Shown: piece after piece, positions 1 to 8,680 of the stretch | Numbering within the stretch: the first letter of the stretch is position 1 | Layout: every line of letters starts with the position of its first letter | NCBI GenBank assembly: GCA_025999455.1 | Contig: AP024683.1 | Location: 2,730,451-2,794,450, forward strand | Direction: 5' to 3' | DNA length: 64,000 bases | Origin: Geminicoccaceae bacterium | Lineage (GTDB): Bacteria > Pseudomonadota > Alphaproteobacteria > Geminicoccales > Geminicoccaceae | Program-made: the position numbers and the translations under genes | Notes under the pieces: model-generated | Database searches by the model: none | Seen by the model: only the letters and a program-made list of their open reading frames with translations | What the model was told of the DNA's origin: nothing

Positions 1-731
1 AAGCGGGCCGGATCGCCCTCGAGCACGCGGAGGCGATCTTCCGCACGGGCGAGGACCTGCTCGCCACCTTGCGCGGCCACGGTCGGGCCCGGGCGCTCTT
101 GCGGGTGGGCGCCCTCGCCACGCTTTCGCGGAATTTCCTCGTGGGCTTCCTGCGCCCGGTGATCGGCCGCGCCGACGTCGAGGTGGTGATCCGGATCGGC
201 AGCCAGGCCGAGCTCCTGCGCGGGCTCGAGAGCCTCGCCTTCGACCTGGTCCTCACGACGCTCGCCCCGCCGCGCGAGCGCGGCTCGCGGCTCGTCGTCC
301 ACCGGCTCGCCGAGATGCCGGCGAGCCTGGTCGGCACACCGGCCCGGCTGGGTGCGCCCAGACCGGCGCTCGAGATCCTCCTCGCGCGGGAACCGCTCGT
401 GCTGCCGACCCCGGAGACGGGGCTCCGGACCGCTTTCGACGCGCTGTTGGCCCGGCTCGAGATCCGGCCTTCGATCGCCGCCGAGGTCGAGGACATGGCG
501 ACGATGCGGCTCCTCGCGCGGGCCGACGTGGGCCTGGCACTCCTGCCGCCGATCGTCGTGCGCGACGAGCTCGGCCGCGGCGAGCTCGTCGAAGCGCACG
601 CCTTCGCCGAGATCACCGAGACCTTCTGGGCGGTCGAGCTCGGCCGCCGTTTCGCGAGCCCGCTGGTGCGCGAGCTCCTGCGCGAGGCGGAGCGGAACGC
701 GCCGCTCGCGCCTCAGCCGGCGAGGCCCTGA
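1..731 (+). CDS. NhaR-like LysR-family regulator, 5' end missing
   Basis: The reading frame is open from the window edge, so the N-terminal helix-turn-helix lies outside the window. What remains is the end of the linker helix (AGRIALEHAEAIFRTGEDLL) and the whole effector-binding domain. The wording of the linker, and the pattern of a bulky E-x-x-A-x-M-R-L-L segment followed by a G-x-A-L-L-P-P stretch, resembles NhaR rather than typical LysR members. NhaR proteins are transcription activators that respond to sodium or related signals. The target here cannot be told, because the upstream neighbour is not visible. The 3' end overlaps the convergent LysR gene by 19 bases. The family is fairly sure; the NhaR subtype is an inference from sequence resemblance. 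Confidence 0.8.
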   Translation, partial: AGRIALEHAEAIFRTGEDLLATLRGHGRARALLRVGALATLSRNFLVGFLRPVIGRADVEVVIRIGSQAELLRGLESLAFDLVLTTLAPPRERGSRLVVHRLAEMPASLVGTPARLGAPRPALEILLAREPLVLPTPETGLRTAFDALLARLEIRPSIAAEVEDMATMRLLARADVGLALLPPIVVRDELGRGELVEAHAFAEITETFWAVELGRRFASPLVRELLREAERNAPLAPQPARP

Positions 732-1639
732 CCCCCGGCGTTGAAGGTGTAGCCCAAGAAGTCGCGCAGCGCCCGCGCCGCCGGGCCCGGCTCCTCGCCG
801 CGCCGCCACGCCACACCGACGTCCATCGAGGGGACCGGTTCGGCGACGTCGCGGGTCTCGAGCCGGAGCCCCTCGAGCGACCAGGGCCGGAAGACCATGT
901 CGGAGAGGATCGTCACACCCATGCCGGCCGCCACCATGCTGCGCACCGCCTCGACCGAGCTCGTCCGGAAGACGACCTTCGGCATCCAGGGCGTGCGCGC
1001 CCAATAGCGCCGCGCCGTGAGCTCGGCCTCGTCGACCGTGAGCATGACGTAGCGCTCCTTCGCGATCTCCTCGAGCGGCACGCTCGCGAGCGCGGCGAGC
1101 CGGTGGCCGGTGGGCAACCAGAGCCGGCGCCGCGAGCGGATCAAGGTCTCGTGGGCGAGCCGCGCCCGGTCGACCAGGTTCGAGGTCAACAGAAGGGCGA
1201 GCTCGAGCTCGCCCTCGCCGAGCCGGCGCTCGATCTCGGGCCGCGGCGCCTCGACGAGCTCGACCTCGATCTTGGGGAAGAGGCGGGTGAAGCGGGCCAG
1301 ATGGGCCGGCAGGAAATAGCCCGCCACGGTGTAGGTGACCCCGACCCGCACCCGGCCCGCGACCTCGTCTTTGGGCGCGAGGCGGGCCCGCATCGCCCCG
1401 TCCACGGCGGCCACGACGTTGCGCGCGTGCTCGACGAAGCGCGCCCCCTCGGGCGTCAGACGCATGCCGCGGGCGGTCCGTTCGAAGAGCCGATAGCCCA
1501 GGAGCTCTTCGAGTTCGGCTATCGCTTCGCTCACGGCCGATGGTGAAAGGGCGAGTTCCGAGGCGGCGCGCGAGACGCGCCCCGCCGCGGCGACGGCGAG
1601 GAAGGCGCGGACTTGGCGGAGGGTCAGGCTCGAGCTCAA
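713..1639 (-). CDS. LysR-family transcriptional regulator
   Basis: A full-length LysR protein of 308 residues. The winged helix-turn-helix is at about residues 5-65 (LRQVRAFLAVAAAGRVSRAA, then SPSAVSEAIAELEELLG), and a periplasmic-binding-like effector domain covers about residues 92-297. The start is TTG at 1639. It is divergent from the TorT-like/ABC/pxp operon at 1763, the usual geometry for a LysR activator and its target. A palindrome, TTCGGAAAAACCGAA, lies 5 bases upstream of the start codon in the shared promoter. The likely job is control of that operon in response to its substrate, together with autoregulation; both are inferred from position. The 3' end overlaps the NhaR-like gene tail to tail. 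Confidence 0.88.
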   Translation of the reverse strand: MSSSLTLRQVRAFLAVAAAGRVSRAASELALSPSAVSEAIAELEELLGYRLFERTARGMRLTPEGARFVEHARNVVAAVDGAMRARLAPKDEVAGRVRVGVTYTVAGYFLPAHLARFTRLFPKIEVELVEAPRPEIERRLGEGELELALLLTSNLVDRARLAHETLIRSRRRLWLPTGHRLAALASVPLEEIAKERYVMLTVDEAELTARRYWARTPWMPKVVFRTSSVEAVRSMVAAGMGVTILSDMVFRPWSLEGLRLETRDVAEPVPSMDVGVAWRRGEEPGPAARALRDFLGYTFNAGGQGLAG

Positions 1640-1643
1640 AGCG

Positions 1644-1658
1644 TTCGGAAAAACCGAA
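1644..1658. promoter_or_regulatory. LysR-type palindromic operator candidate
   Basis: The sequence TTCGGAAAAACCGAA is a perfect inverted repeat with 5-base arms and a 5-base centre. It contains the T-N11-A core typical of LysR-family boxes. It lies between the LysR start (1639, minus strand) and the divergent operon (1763, plus strand), close to the regulator start, as expected for an autoregulatory and activating site. Binding is inferred only. Confidence 0.5.
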
Positions 1659-1762
1659 AAGGGACCTCGCCACTTCCTGTTTCACAAACGCGCCGAGCTC
1701 GGCAAGAGTGCGGCCACGACGACCGGCCGGGTTCCGGCGCGGTCCCTCGAGGGAGGAACAGC

Positions 1763-2842
1763 GTGCGGCGGAACGCTCTTCTCGCGGGCGCGGCGGCGCT
1801 CGCCGTCATCGCGTTCGCACCCGTGGCGCCGAGCCACGCGGCCGATTGGTTCCCCTACAAGGTCGAGGTGTGGGACCCGCCCTTCGACATGGCGAGCCCG
1901 AGGAAGACGGTCGACTACGTGCCGTTGCCGAAGGCGTCGAAGGCTTGGAACTTGTGCGTCTCCTTCCCGCACATGAAGGACGCCTATTGGCTCGCGGTCG
2001 ATTACGGCGTGGTCGAAGAAGCCCGTCGCCAAGGTGTCAACCTGCAGCTCGTCGAGGCGGGCGGCTACACCGAACTCGCCAAGCAGATCGCCCAGATCGA
2101 GAATTGCGTGGCCGGTGGTGCGAACGCCGTGATCATCGGCGCGATCTCCTACGACGGGCTCAACAATCTGGTCGCCGAGATCCGCAAGAAGAACGTGCCG
2201 GTGATCGACGTGATCAACGGCATGAGCTCGCCCGAGCTGTCGGCGAAGTCGCTCGTCTCGTTCGGCGAGATGGGCGCGAAAGCCGGAGAGTTCCTGGCCA
2301 AGCGGCATCCCGCCGGGAGCCCCAAGGTCAAGGTCGGCTGGTTCCCGGGCCCGGCCGGCGCCGGCTGGGTCGAGGCCGGCAACAAGGGCTTCCTCGAGGC
2401 GATCAAGGGTTCGGCGATCGAGGTCGTCGAGACCAAGTACGGCGATACCGGCAAGGAAGTGCAATCGAAGCTCGTCGAGGACACGCTCGAGGCGCACCCG
2501 GACATCGCCTACATCGTCGGCACCGCGGTCACGGCCGAGGCGGCGATCCCGATCGTCCGCACCCGCGGCGTGCAGGACAAGGTCAAGATCGTCTCCTATT
2601 ACTACACACCGGGCGTCGATCAGGGCATCCGCCGTGGACAGATCTTGGCTGCGCCGACCGATTCGCCGGTGATCCAAGGGCGGATCGCGGTCGACCAGGC
2701 GATCCGGATCCTCGAGGGCAAGGACTATCTGAAGCACGTCGGGCCCGCGCTGTTCGTCGTGACCCAGGACAACATCAAGGAGTTCGACACGACCTCGACG
2801 CTGGCACCTGCCAACTTCAAGCCGACCTTCAAGGTGCCCTGA
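1763..2842 (+). CDS. TorT-like periplasmic substrate-binding protein
   Basis: A secreted type I periplasmic binding protein of 359 residues. The start chosen is GTG at 1763, because a strong ribosome site (GGGAGGAA) precedes it and it begins directly with a signal peptide (positively charged VRRN, hydrophobic stretch, cleavage after SHA at about residue 26). The mature part closely recalls TorT, the TMAO-binding sensor partner of TorS: the segment from KAWNLCVSFPHMKDAYWLAV through VEAGGYTELAKQIAQIENCV is the TorT signature region. No TorS kinase is nearby. Instead the next two genes encode an ATPase and a permease, so this protein probably feeds an importer. The ligand is unknown. The downstream pxp genes hint at a lactam, amide or N-containing compound, which is an inference from context. 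Confidence 0.87.
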   Translation: MRRNALLAGAAALAVIAFAPVAPSHAADWFPYKVEVWDPPFDMASPRKTVDYVPLPKASKAWNLCVSFPHMKDAYWLAVDYGVVEEARRQGVNLQLVEAGGYTELAKQIAQIENCVAGGANAVIIGAISYDGLNNLVAEIRKKNVPVIDVINGMSSPELSAKSLVSFGEMGAKAGEFLAKRHPAGSPKVKVGWFPGPAGAGWVEAGNKGFLEAIKGSAIEVVETKYGDTGKEVQSKLVEDTLEAHPDIAYIVGTAVTAEAAIPIVRTRGVQDKVKIVSYYYTPGVDQGIRRGQILAAPTDSPVIQGRIAVDQAIRILEGKDYLKHVGPALFVVTQDNIKEFDTTSTLAPANFKPTFKVP

Positions 2843-2879
2843 GGTCGGTCCCGGGCGACCGAGCGGACGGAGCCGGCGC

Positions 2880-4385
2880 GTGGGCGAAGCTCCGCTCCTC
2901 GAGCTCCGCGGGGTCTCGAAGGCCTATCCGGGCGTGCTCGCGCTCGACCGGGTCGACTTCGAGCTCCGCGCGGGCGAGGTGCACGTGCTGTTCGGCGAGA
3001 ACGGCGCGGGGAAATCGACGCTGATCTCGCTCGTGGCGGGCGTGCAGACGCCCGATACGGGCGAGATCCGGCTCGCCGGTGCGCCGGTCCGCTTCACATC
3101 CGTGCACGAGGCCCGGGCGGCCGGCGTGTCGGCGGTGTTCCAGGAGTTTTCGCTCGTCCCGCAACTCACCGTCGCCGAGAACATCGTGCTCGGCGACGAG
3201 CCGCGGCGCGGCATCTGGCTCGACGTCGCGGCGGCCCGGCGGATCGCCCGCGAGCTCCTCGACCGGCTGGGCTTCGCCCTCGATCCGGACGCGAAGGTCG
3301 AGGGGCTCAGCCGTGCCGAGCAGCAGATGGTCGAGATCGCCAAGGCGTTCCGCACCGAGCCCCGGGTCCTCGTGCTCGACGAGCCGACCGCGTCCTTGAC
3401 CGAGCGCGAGGCCCGTCGGCTCCTCGGCCTCGTCGATCAGCTCCGGAACCAAGGTGTGGGGATCCTCTACATCACCCATCGGATGGGCGAGATCCGCCGG
3501 ATCGGCGACCGGGTCACGGTCCTGCGCGACGGGCGGAAGATCGCGACCGTGCCGGCCTCGACGAGCGAGGACGATCTCGTCCGGCTCATGACCGGCCGGA
3601 CGATCGAGCAGATCTTCCCGGCTCTCCCGCCGCGGCCCGACGGCGACCCCGTCCTCGAGGTCGAGGAGCTGCGCACCCGCACGGGCAGTGTCGTCGGCGC
3701 GAGCTTCTCGCTGCGGGCCGGGGAGATCCTGGGCCTCGCGGGCCTCGTGGGCTCGGGCAAGTCGGAGGCGGCGCGCGCCGTCTTCGGTGTCGAACCGATC
3801 GCTTCGGGGCGCGTCCGACTCGACGGTCTGCCGGTCGACACCCTCGCGCCGGCGGCGATGCTCGCCCGAGGCGTTCTCTACTTGCCGCCCGATCGGCGCG
3901 AGGAGGGGCTCGCGATGGTCCGTCCGGCGCGCGAGAACATGACGATGGCGGCGCTCGACCGGCCGGAGCTCGGGCCCGGCCCCTGGCTCGGACGGTTCCG
4001 CGAGGCCCGCTTGGCCCACGAGCTCGCGCGGCGGATCGAGCTGCGGCCGGCCGCTCCGGAGCGGACGATCGAGCTCTTTTCCGGCGGCAACCAGCAGAAG
4101 GTGTTGCTCGCCCGATCGCTCGCCCGGCCGGTCCGGGTCTTGATGCTCGACGAGCCGACGGTGGGCGTCGACATGGCGACCCGTGCCGCCATTTACCGCC
4201 TCGTGGTCGAGCTCGCCGAGAAAGGCACGGCGACCCTCCTCGTCTCCTCCGATCTGCCGGAAATCCTCCACCTCTGCCATCGCGTGCTGGTCTTCCACCG
4301 CGGTCGGGTGCAAGCCGAGCTCGTCGGCGCGGAGATCGGCGAAGAGGCGGTCTTGCAGCATTTCTTCGAGCGCGAGGCGGCATGA
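2880..4385 (+). CDS. Sugar-type ABC importer ATPase with two nucleotide-binding domains (RbsA-like)
   Basis: A 501-residue duplicated ATPase of the RbsA/MglA class, which powers import of sugars and related small molecules. The first half has a standard Walker A (GENGAGKST, residues 39-47), a family-typical signature (LSRAEQQM) and Walker B (VLVLDEPTAS). The second half has the usual degenerate Walker A (GLVGSGKSE), signature FSGGNQQK and Walker B (VLMLDEPTVGVD). The start is GTG at 2880. It sits between the TorT-like binding protein and the permease, whose ATG overlaps its stop (ATGA). Operon position makes a single importer very likely. Substrate identity cannot be read from the ATPase. Confidence 0.93.
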   Translation: MGEAPLLELRGVSKAYPGVLALDRVDFELRAGEVHVLFGENGAGKSTLISLVAGVQTPDTGEIRLAGAPVRFTSVHEARAAGVSAVFQEFSLVPQLTVAENIVLGDEPRRGIWLDVAAARRIARELLDRLGFALDPDAKVEGLSRAEQQMVEIAKAFRTEPRVLVLDEPTASLTEREARRLLGLVDQLRNQGVGILYITHRMGEIRRIGDRVTVLRDGRKIATVPASTSEDDLVRLMTGRTIEQIFPALPPRPDGDPVLEVEELRTRTGSVVGASFSLRAGEILGLAGLVGSGKSEAARAVFGVEPIASGRVRLDGLPVDTLAPAAMLARGVLYLPPDRREEGLAMVRPARENMTMAALDRPELGPGPWLGRFREARLAHELARRIELRPAAPERTIELFSGGNQQKVLLARSLARPVRVLMLDEPTVGVDMATRAAIYRLVVELAEKGTATLLVSSDLPEILHLCHRVLVFHRGRVQAELVGAEIGEEAVLQHFFEREAA

Positions 4386-5422
4386 TCGAGACCGAGCGGG
4401 CCGGGATCGCGGGTGGAGCCGGTCCGGCCGAGCGGCTCCGCCTCCTGCTCGTCCGCCTGTTCGTCCGGCTGGGCGTCCTCCCCTTCCTCTTGATCGTCGC
4501 GATCATCGTCTTCGCCTCGCTCTCCGAGAATTTCTTGACGGTCCGCAACCTCACGAACGTCGTCCGTCAGGCCGTCTATCTCCTGATCGTTTCTCTCGGC
4601 CAGATGCTGGCCCTCTTGACCGGCGGCTTCGATCTGTCGGTCGGCACGATCCTCGCCCTCACTTCCGTCGTGGGCGCCTCGGCCATGGCTGCGGCGCATG
4701 CGGCCTTTCCCGATTTCCCGTGGCTCTCGATCGCGCTCGGCGCCGGAGCGGGCCTCGCCGCCGGGACGGCGATCGGAGTCGCGAACGGTCTGGGTGTGGC
4801 CCTCTTCGGCGTCTCGCCCTTCATCATGACCCTCGGCATGGCCTCGGTCGGCTTCGGCATCGCGCTCTACCTGACCGGTGGCGTGCCGGTTTACGGGATG
4901 CCGGTCCTCTTCGGCGAGGTCTTCGGCTTCGGCGATCTCCTGGGCGTGCCGATACCGATCCTGGTCGCGGCACTCCTCGTCCTCCTCATGTTCGTGCTCG
5001 TCTACCGCACGCGGCTCGGGCGCGCCTTCTACGCCGTGGGCGGCAACCTCAAAGCCGCCCGACTCTCGGGCATCGACACCCGCCGGGTGCTGTTCACGAC
5101 CTACGTGCTCTGCGCGCTCTTGACCTCGATCGGCGGGCTCCTCCTCACCGCCCGGCTCGACACCGGCGAGGCCAATATTGGCGCCTCGATGCCCCTCGAA
5201 TCGATCGCCGCCTGCGTGATCGCCGGCGTCTCGTTGCGGGGTGGGGTCGGCCGGGTCGAGAACGTGGTCCTGGGCGCCCTCTTCATCGTCCTCGTGCAGA
5301 ACGGGATGAACCTCGCCCGGATCGAGTCCTACCTGCAGACGGTCGTCTTGGGCCTCTTGTTGATCCTCGCCGTGATCGCCGACCAGCTCCGGCTGCGGGC
5401 GATGGCGAGCCTGCGCGCGTGA
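4382..5422 (+). CDS. ABC importer permease, ribose/xylose type (RbsC-like)
   Basis: An integral inner-membrane protein of 346 residues with about eight to ten hydrophobic segments. It has the branched-chain/ribose permease family layout, including the region LLTGGFDLSVGTILALTSVV, equivalent to the GGIDLSVG motif of RbsC-type permeases, and a cytoplasmic loop (GRAFYAVGGNLKAARLSGI) that contacts the ATPase. It completes the importer begun by the TorT-like binding protein and the RbsA-like ATPase; its ATG overlaps the ATPase stop. The pxpA gene follows after 11 bases, so transport and metabolism are probably co-transcribed. Confidence 0.93.
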   Translation: MIETERAGIAGGAGPAERLRLLLVRLFVRLGVLPFLLIVAIIVFASLSENFLTVRNLTNVVRQAVYLLIVSLGQMLALLTGGFDLSVGTILALTSVVGASAMAAAHAAFPDFPWLSIALGAGAGLAAGTAIGVANGLGVALFGVSPFIMTLGMASVGFGIALYLTGGVPVYGMPVLFGEVFGFGDLLGVPIPILVAALLVLLMFVLVYRTRLGRAFYAVGGNLKAARLSGIDTRRVLFTTYVLCALLTSIGGLLLTARLDTGEANIGASMPLESIAACVIAGVSLRGGVGRVENVVLGALFIVLVQNGMNLARIESYLQTVVLGLLLILAVIADQLRLRAMASLRA

Positions 5423-5433
5423 GGACAGCTGCC

Positions 5434-6177
5434 ATGGTGCCGATCAACTGCGACATGGGCGAGAGCTTCGGCCTCTGGCGTATGGGCGACGATGCCGGGC
5501 TCATGCCGCTCGTCGATCTCGCCAACGTCGCCTGCGGCTTCCACGCCTCGGACTTCGAGCACATGCACGCGACCGTGCGGCTCGCCAAGCGGCACGGCGT
5601 GAAAGTGGGCGCGCACCCGTCCCTGCCCGATCGGCAGGGCTTCGGCCGGCGGGTGATGGCGATGCGCCGCGACGAGCTCGCCGACTGCATCCTCTACCAG
5701 GTGGGCGCACTCACCGCCTTCCTGCGCGCCGAGGGCCTGGAGCTCCACCACATCAAGCCGCACGGCGCCCTCTACGGCATGGCCGCCCGCGATCCGGAGG
5801 TCGCGCACGCGATCTGCGACGCCGCCTCGGTGTTCGGCGTGCCGGTGCTCGGCATGGCCGGAACCGAGCACGAACGGGTCTATCCGGCGCGCGGCGTGCG
5901 GCTCGTCCGGGAATTTTACGCCGATCTCGACTACGACGATGCCGGCCGGCTCGTCATCACCCGCGAGCACCACGCCGTCGACCCGGCCGAGGCCGCGGCC
6001 CGCGTCGTCCGCGCGATCGAGCACGGGGTGGTCCGCTCGACCGGCGGCGTCGACGTGCCGGTCGTGGTCGAGACGGTCTGCGTCCATTCCGACACGCCGA
6101 ACGCCGTCGCGATCGCGCGCGCCGTGCGGGACGCGCTCGCGGCCCGCGGCCGTTCGACCCACGAGGAGAAGCGCTGA
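5434..6177 (+). CDS. pxpA: 5-oxoprolinase subunit A (LamB/YcsF family)
   Basis: A 247-residue LamB/YcsF-family protein with the expected N-terminal motif (INCDMGESFG), a metal-site-like stretch (GAHPSLPDRQGFGRR) and the conserved KPHGALY. In characterised systems PxpA works with PxpB and PxpC to open 5-oxo-L-proline to glutamate at the cost of ATP. The start is ATG at 5434; upstream in-frame codons belong to the permease region. PxpB and PxpC homologues lie downstream but are separated from it by a biotin carrier and a biotin carboxylase, so the true substrate may be a different lactam or amide. The family call is secure; the reaction is by homology. Confidence 0.9.
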   Translation: MVPINCDMGESFGLWRMGDDAGLMPLVDLANVACGFHASDFEHMHATVRLAKRHGVKVGAHPSLPDRQGFGRRVMAMRRDELADCILYQVGALTAFLRAEGLELHHIKPHGALYGMAARDPEVAHAICDAASVFGVPVLGMAGTEHERVYPARGVRLVREFYADLDYDDAGRLVITREHHAVDPAEAAARVVRAIEHGVVRSTGGVDVPVVVETVCVHSDTPNAVAIARAVRDALAARGRSTHEEKR

Positions 6178-6178
6178 C

Positions 6179-6421
6179 ATGGCGAAGAAAGAAATTCTCT
6201 CGCCCCTGCCCGGGACCTTCTACCGTCGGCCGGCACCCGACCAACCGCCCTACAAGAGCGAGGGCGATCCGGTCGCGGTGGGCGACGTCGTCGGCCTCGT
6301 CGAGGTCATGAAATCCTTCAACGAGGTGAAGAGCGAGGTCGCGGGCAAGCTCGTCCGCTTTCTGGTCGAGAACGAGGACGCGGTGATGGCGGGCCAGCCG
6401 CTCGCCGAGGTCGAGGGCTGA
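6179..6421 (+). CDS. Small biotin carboxyl carrier protein (AccB-like)
   Basis: An 80-residue single-domain biotinyl/lipoyl protein. The hammerhead fold is recognisable: an LSPLPGTFYRRPAP entry strand, GDPVAVGDVVGLVEVMKSFN with the biotin-accepting lysine in V-M-K, and a second half that mirrors the first (GKLVRFLVENEDAVMAGQPL). The canonical A-M-K-M is V-M-K-S here, as seen in carrier proteins of pxp-type clusters. It is far shorter than housekeeping AccB (about 150 residues) and lacks the proline/alanine-rich linker. Its ATG begins one base after the pxpA stop, and the biotin carboxylase follows 4 bases after its stop. It probably shuttles carboxybiotin between that carboxylase and a PxpB/PxpC-type acceptor. 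Confidence 0.87.
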   Translation: MAKKEILSPLPGTFYRRPAPDQPPYKSEGDPVAVGDVVGLVEVMKSFNEVKSEVAGKLVRFLVENEDAVMAGQPLAEVEG

Positions 6422-6425
6422 GCCC

Positions 6426-7790
6426 TTGGCGATCCGCACGCTCCTCGTCGCCAACCGCGGGGAGATCGCGCTCCGCATCCAGCGTGCCGCGCGCGAGCTC
6501 GGCATCCGCGTGGTCCAGGCCCATTCGGCGGCGGATCGCGATTCGCTGCCGGTGCGGCTCGCCGATGCGGCGATCGAGATCGGCCCGCCACCCGCCAAGA
6601 AATCCTATCTCGCCATCCCGGCGATCGTCGAAGCGGCGACGAAGGTCGGCGCCGATGCCGTCCACCCGGGCTACGGGTTCCTGGCCGAGAACGGCGAGTT
6701 CGCCGATGCCTGCGAGGTCGCGGGTCTGGTCTTCGTGGGGCCCACGGGCGACACGATCCGGGCGATGGGCGACAAGGTCGAGGCCCGGCGGCTCGCCGCC
6801 GAGGCGGGCGTGCCGACGGTGCCGGGCAGCGCCGGCCGGATCCACGAGCTCGACGAGGCCCGCGAGGTCCTGGCGCGCACCGGCTTCCCGGTCATGATCA
6901 AGGCCGCGGCGGGTGGTGGCGGGCGCGGCATCCGGATCGCCCGGGACGAAGAGGAGCTCGCCCGTCTCTGGCCGCAGGCCCGCGCCGAGGCCCTGGCCGC
7001 GTTCGGTGACGGCGGGCTCTACCTCGAGAAACGGATCGAGCGGGCGCGTCACCTCGAGGTTCAGGTGTTGGGGGACGGCCAGCGTGTGATCCACCTCTTC
7101 GAGCGCGATTGCTCGCTGCAACGCCGGCGGCAGAAGCTCTGGGAGGAAGCGCCCGCCGTCCGGCTCGATCCGGCGGTGCGGGAGCGGCTGTGCGCCGCCG
7201 CCGTCCGGCTCGCCGAGCGCGTCCACTATCGCGGCGCCGGTACGGTCGAGTTCCTGTTCGACGAGGCGACCGGCGACTTCTACTTCCTCGAGATGAACAC
7301 CCGGATCCAAGTCGAGCATCCGGTCACCGAGGAGATCACTGGGATCGACCTGGTCAAGGCGATGCTCGAGATCGCAGGCGGAGCGCCCCTGCCCTTCCGC
7401 CAGGAAGAGATCGCACCGCGCGGGCACGCGATCGAGGTGCGGATCAACGCCGAGGATCCGGCGCGCGATTTCGCCCCGCACCCCGGGCGGATCGCGAGCC
7501 TCGAGCTGCCGGGCGGGCCGGGCGTGCGGATCGACACCGCGCTCTACGCCGGCTACGAGGTCCCACCCTTCTACGATTCCTTGCTCATGAAGCTGATCGC
7601 GCGCGGCCGCGACCGGGAGGAGGCGCTCGCTCGGCTCGAGCGGGCCTTGGCCGAACTCGCGATCGGCGGGATCCCGACCACGGCGGCCCTGCACCGGGCC
7701 CTGGTGCGCACCCCCGAAGTCCGCGCCTGGGACGTGCACACGGCCTGGCTCGAGCCTTGGCTCGACACGAACCGACGGCTGCTCGCGTGA
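6426..7790 (+). CDS. Biotin carboxylase (AccC-like)
   Basis: A 454-residue ATP-grasp enzyme that carboxylates biotin on a carrier protein using ATP and bicarbonate. It has the N-terminal fold (LLVANRGEIALRIQRAARE), the glycine-rich ATP loop (AAAGGGGRGIRIA), the catalytic segment EMNTRIQVEHPVTE, and the C-terminal domain with INAEDPARDFAPHPGRI. The start is TTG at 6426. Its place between a short carrier and pxpB suggests a dedicated paralogue rather than the acetyl-CoA carboxylase subunit; accD is far away at 45295 in the housekeeping operon. Enzyme class is near certain; the pathway is inferred from neighbours. Confidence 0.93.
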   Translation: MAIRTLLVANRGEIALRIQRAARELGIRVVQAHSAADRDSLPVRLADAAIEIGPPPAKKSYLAIPAIVEAATKVGADAVHPGYGFLAENGEFADACEVAGLVFVGPTGDTIRAMGDKVEARRLAAEAGVPTVPGSAGRIHELDEAREVLARTGFPVMIKAAAGGGGRGIRIARDEEELARLWPQARAEALAAFGDGGLYLEKRIERARHLEVQVLGDGQRVIHLFERDCSLQRRRQKLWEEAPAVRLDPAVRERLCAAAVRLAERVHYRGAGTVEFLFDEATGDFYFLEMNTRIQVEHPVTEEITGIDLVKAMLEIAGGAPLPFRQEEIAPRGHAIEVRINAEDPARDFAPHPGRIASLELPGGPGVRIDTALYAGYEVPPFYDSLLMKLIARGRDREEALARLERALAELAIGGIPTTAALHRALVRTPEVRAWDVHTAWLEPWLDTNRRLLA

Positions 7791-7801
7791 AGGAGGTGGC
7801 G

Positions 7802-8680
7802 GTGGCGAGGACGGAATCGCGATATTCCTTCGGCGGCGACGAGCATCTCTTCGTCGAGATCGACGAGGAGATGTCGCTCGAGGCCTTCTTCAAGAGCCTT
7901 TCGGTCTGCACCGCGATCAAGGAGGCCGGGATCCGCGGGGTGAGCGAGATCTGTCCCGCCAACGCCTCCTTCCAGATCAAGTTCGATCCGGACGTGATCG
8001 CACCGGCCGACATCGAGGCCGAGGTCCGGCGGATCGAGGCCCGGGCCCAGGCCTCGCACCGGATCGCCACCCGGATCCTCGAGGTCCCCGCCTTCTTCCG
8101 CGATCCCTGGACCACCGAAACCTTGATGCGCTTCCGCGACCGGCACCAGGACCCGAACGCGACCGACATCGAGTTCGCCGCGCGCATCAACGGCTATCCG
8201 AGCGTCGAAGCGTTCTTGGCCGCGTTCACGGGCTCGCCCTGGTTCGTCTCGATGGTGGGCTTCGTCGCGGGCCTGCCCTTCCTCTACCAGATGGTCGAGC
8301 GCAAGCGGCAGATCCAAGTGCCCAAATATCTGCGGCCGCGCACCGACACGCCGGCCCTCACGATCGGCTTCGGCGGCTGCTTCGGCTGCATCTATTCGGT
8401 GCGCGGGGCCGGCGGCTACCAGATGTTCGGCATCACACCGATGCCGATCTACGATCCGCAGCAGAAGATCTCTTATCTGCAGGATTTCATGTGTCTCTTC
8501 AGACCGGGCGACATCCTGGTCTGGAAGCCGATCGACCGCGAGGGCTACGACGCGATCAAAGCGGACGTCGAAGCCGGGCGGTTCGTGCCGAAGATGGCCG
8601 AGGTGACCTTCGACCTCGACGCCTTCGAGCGGGATGTCGACGGCACCAACCGGAAGCTCCTGGAGGCGCTCCATGCTTGA
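7802..8680 (+). CDS. pxpB: 5-oxoprolinase subunit B / KipI-like (urea carboxylase CT-domain half)
   Basis: A 292-residue member of the allophanate hydrolase subunit 1/KipI family. The conserved C-terminal core is present: PRTDTPALTIGFGGCFGCIY, SVRGAGGYQMFGITP and a proline-rich PMPIYDP. It is longer than the 218-residue E. coli PxpB, with an extra N-terminal portion. The GTG at 7802 was chosen because AAGGAGG lies at 7790-7796; an earlier GTG at 7787 overlaps the accC-like stop and has no such site. This family is homologous to half of the carboxyltransferase region of urea carboxylase, which fits the biotin carboxylase just upstream. Its stop overlaps the start of pxpC. Confidence 0.88.
   Translation: MARTESRYSFGGDEHLFVEIDEEMSLEAFFKSLSVCTAIKEAGIRGVSEICPANASFQIKFDPDVIAPADIEAEVRRIEARAQASHRIATRILEVPAFFRDPWTTETLMRFRDRHQDPNATDIEFAARINGYPSVEAFLAAFTGSPWFVSMVGFVAGLPFLYQMVERKRQIQVPKYLRPRTDTPALTIGFGGCFGCIYSVRGAGGYQMFGITPMPIYDPQQKISYLQDFMCLFRPGDILVWKPIDREGYDAIKADVEAGRFVPKMAEVTFDLDAFERDVDGTNRKLLEALHA

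Noticed and set aside
2829-4361. Long open frame antisense to the RbsA-like ATPase
   Set aside because: The plus strand has two intact ATPase domains; the antisense product has no recognisable features.
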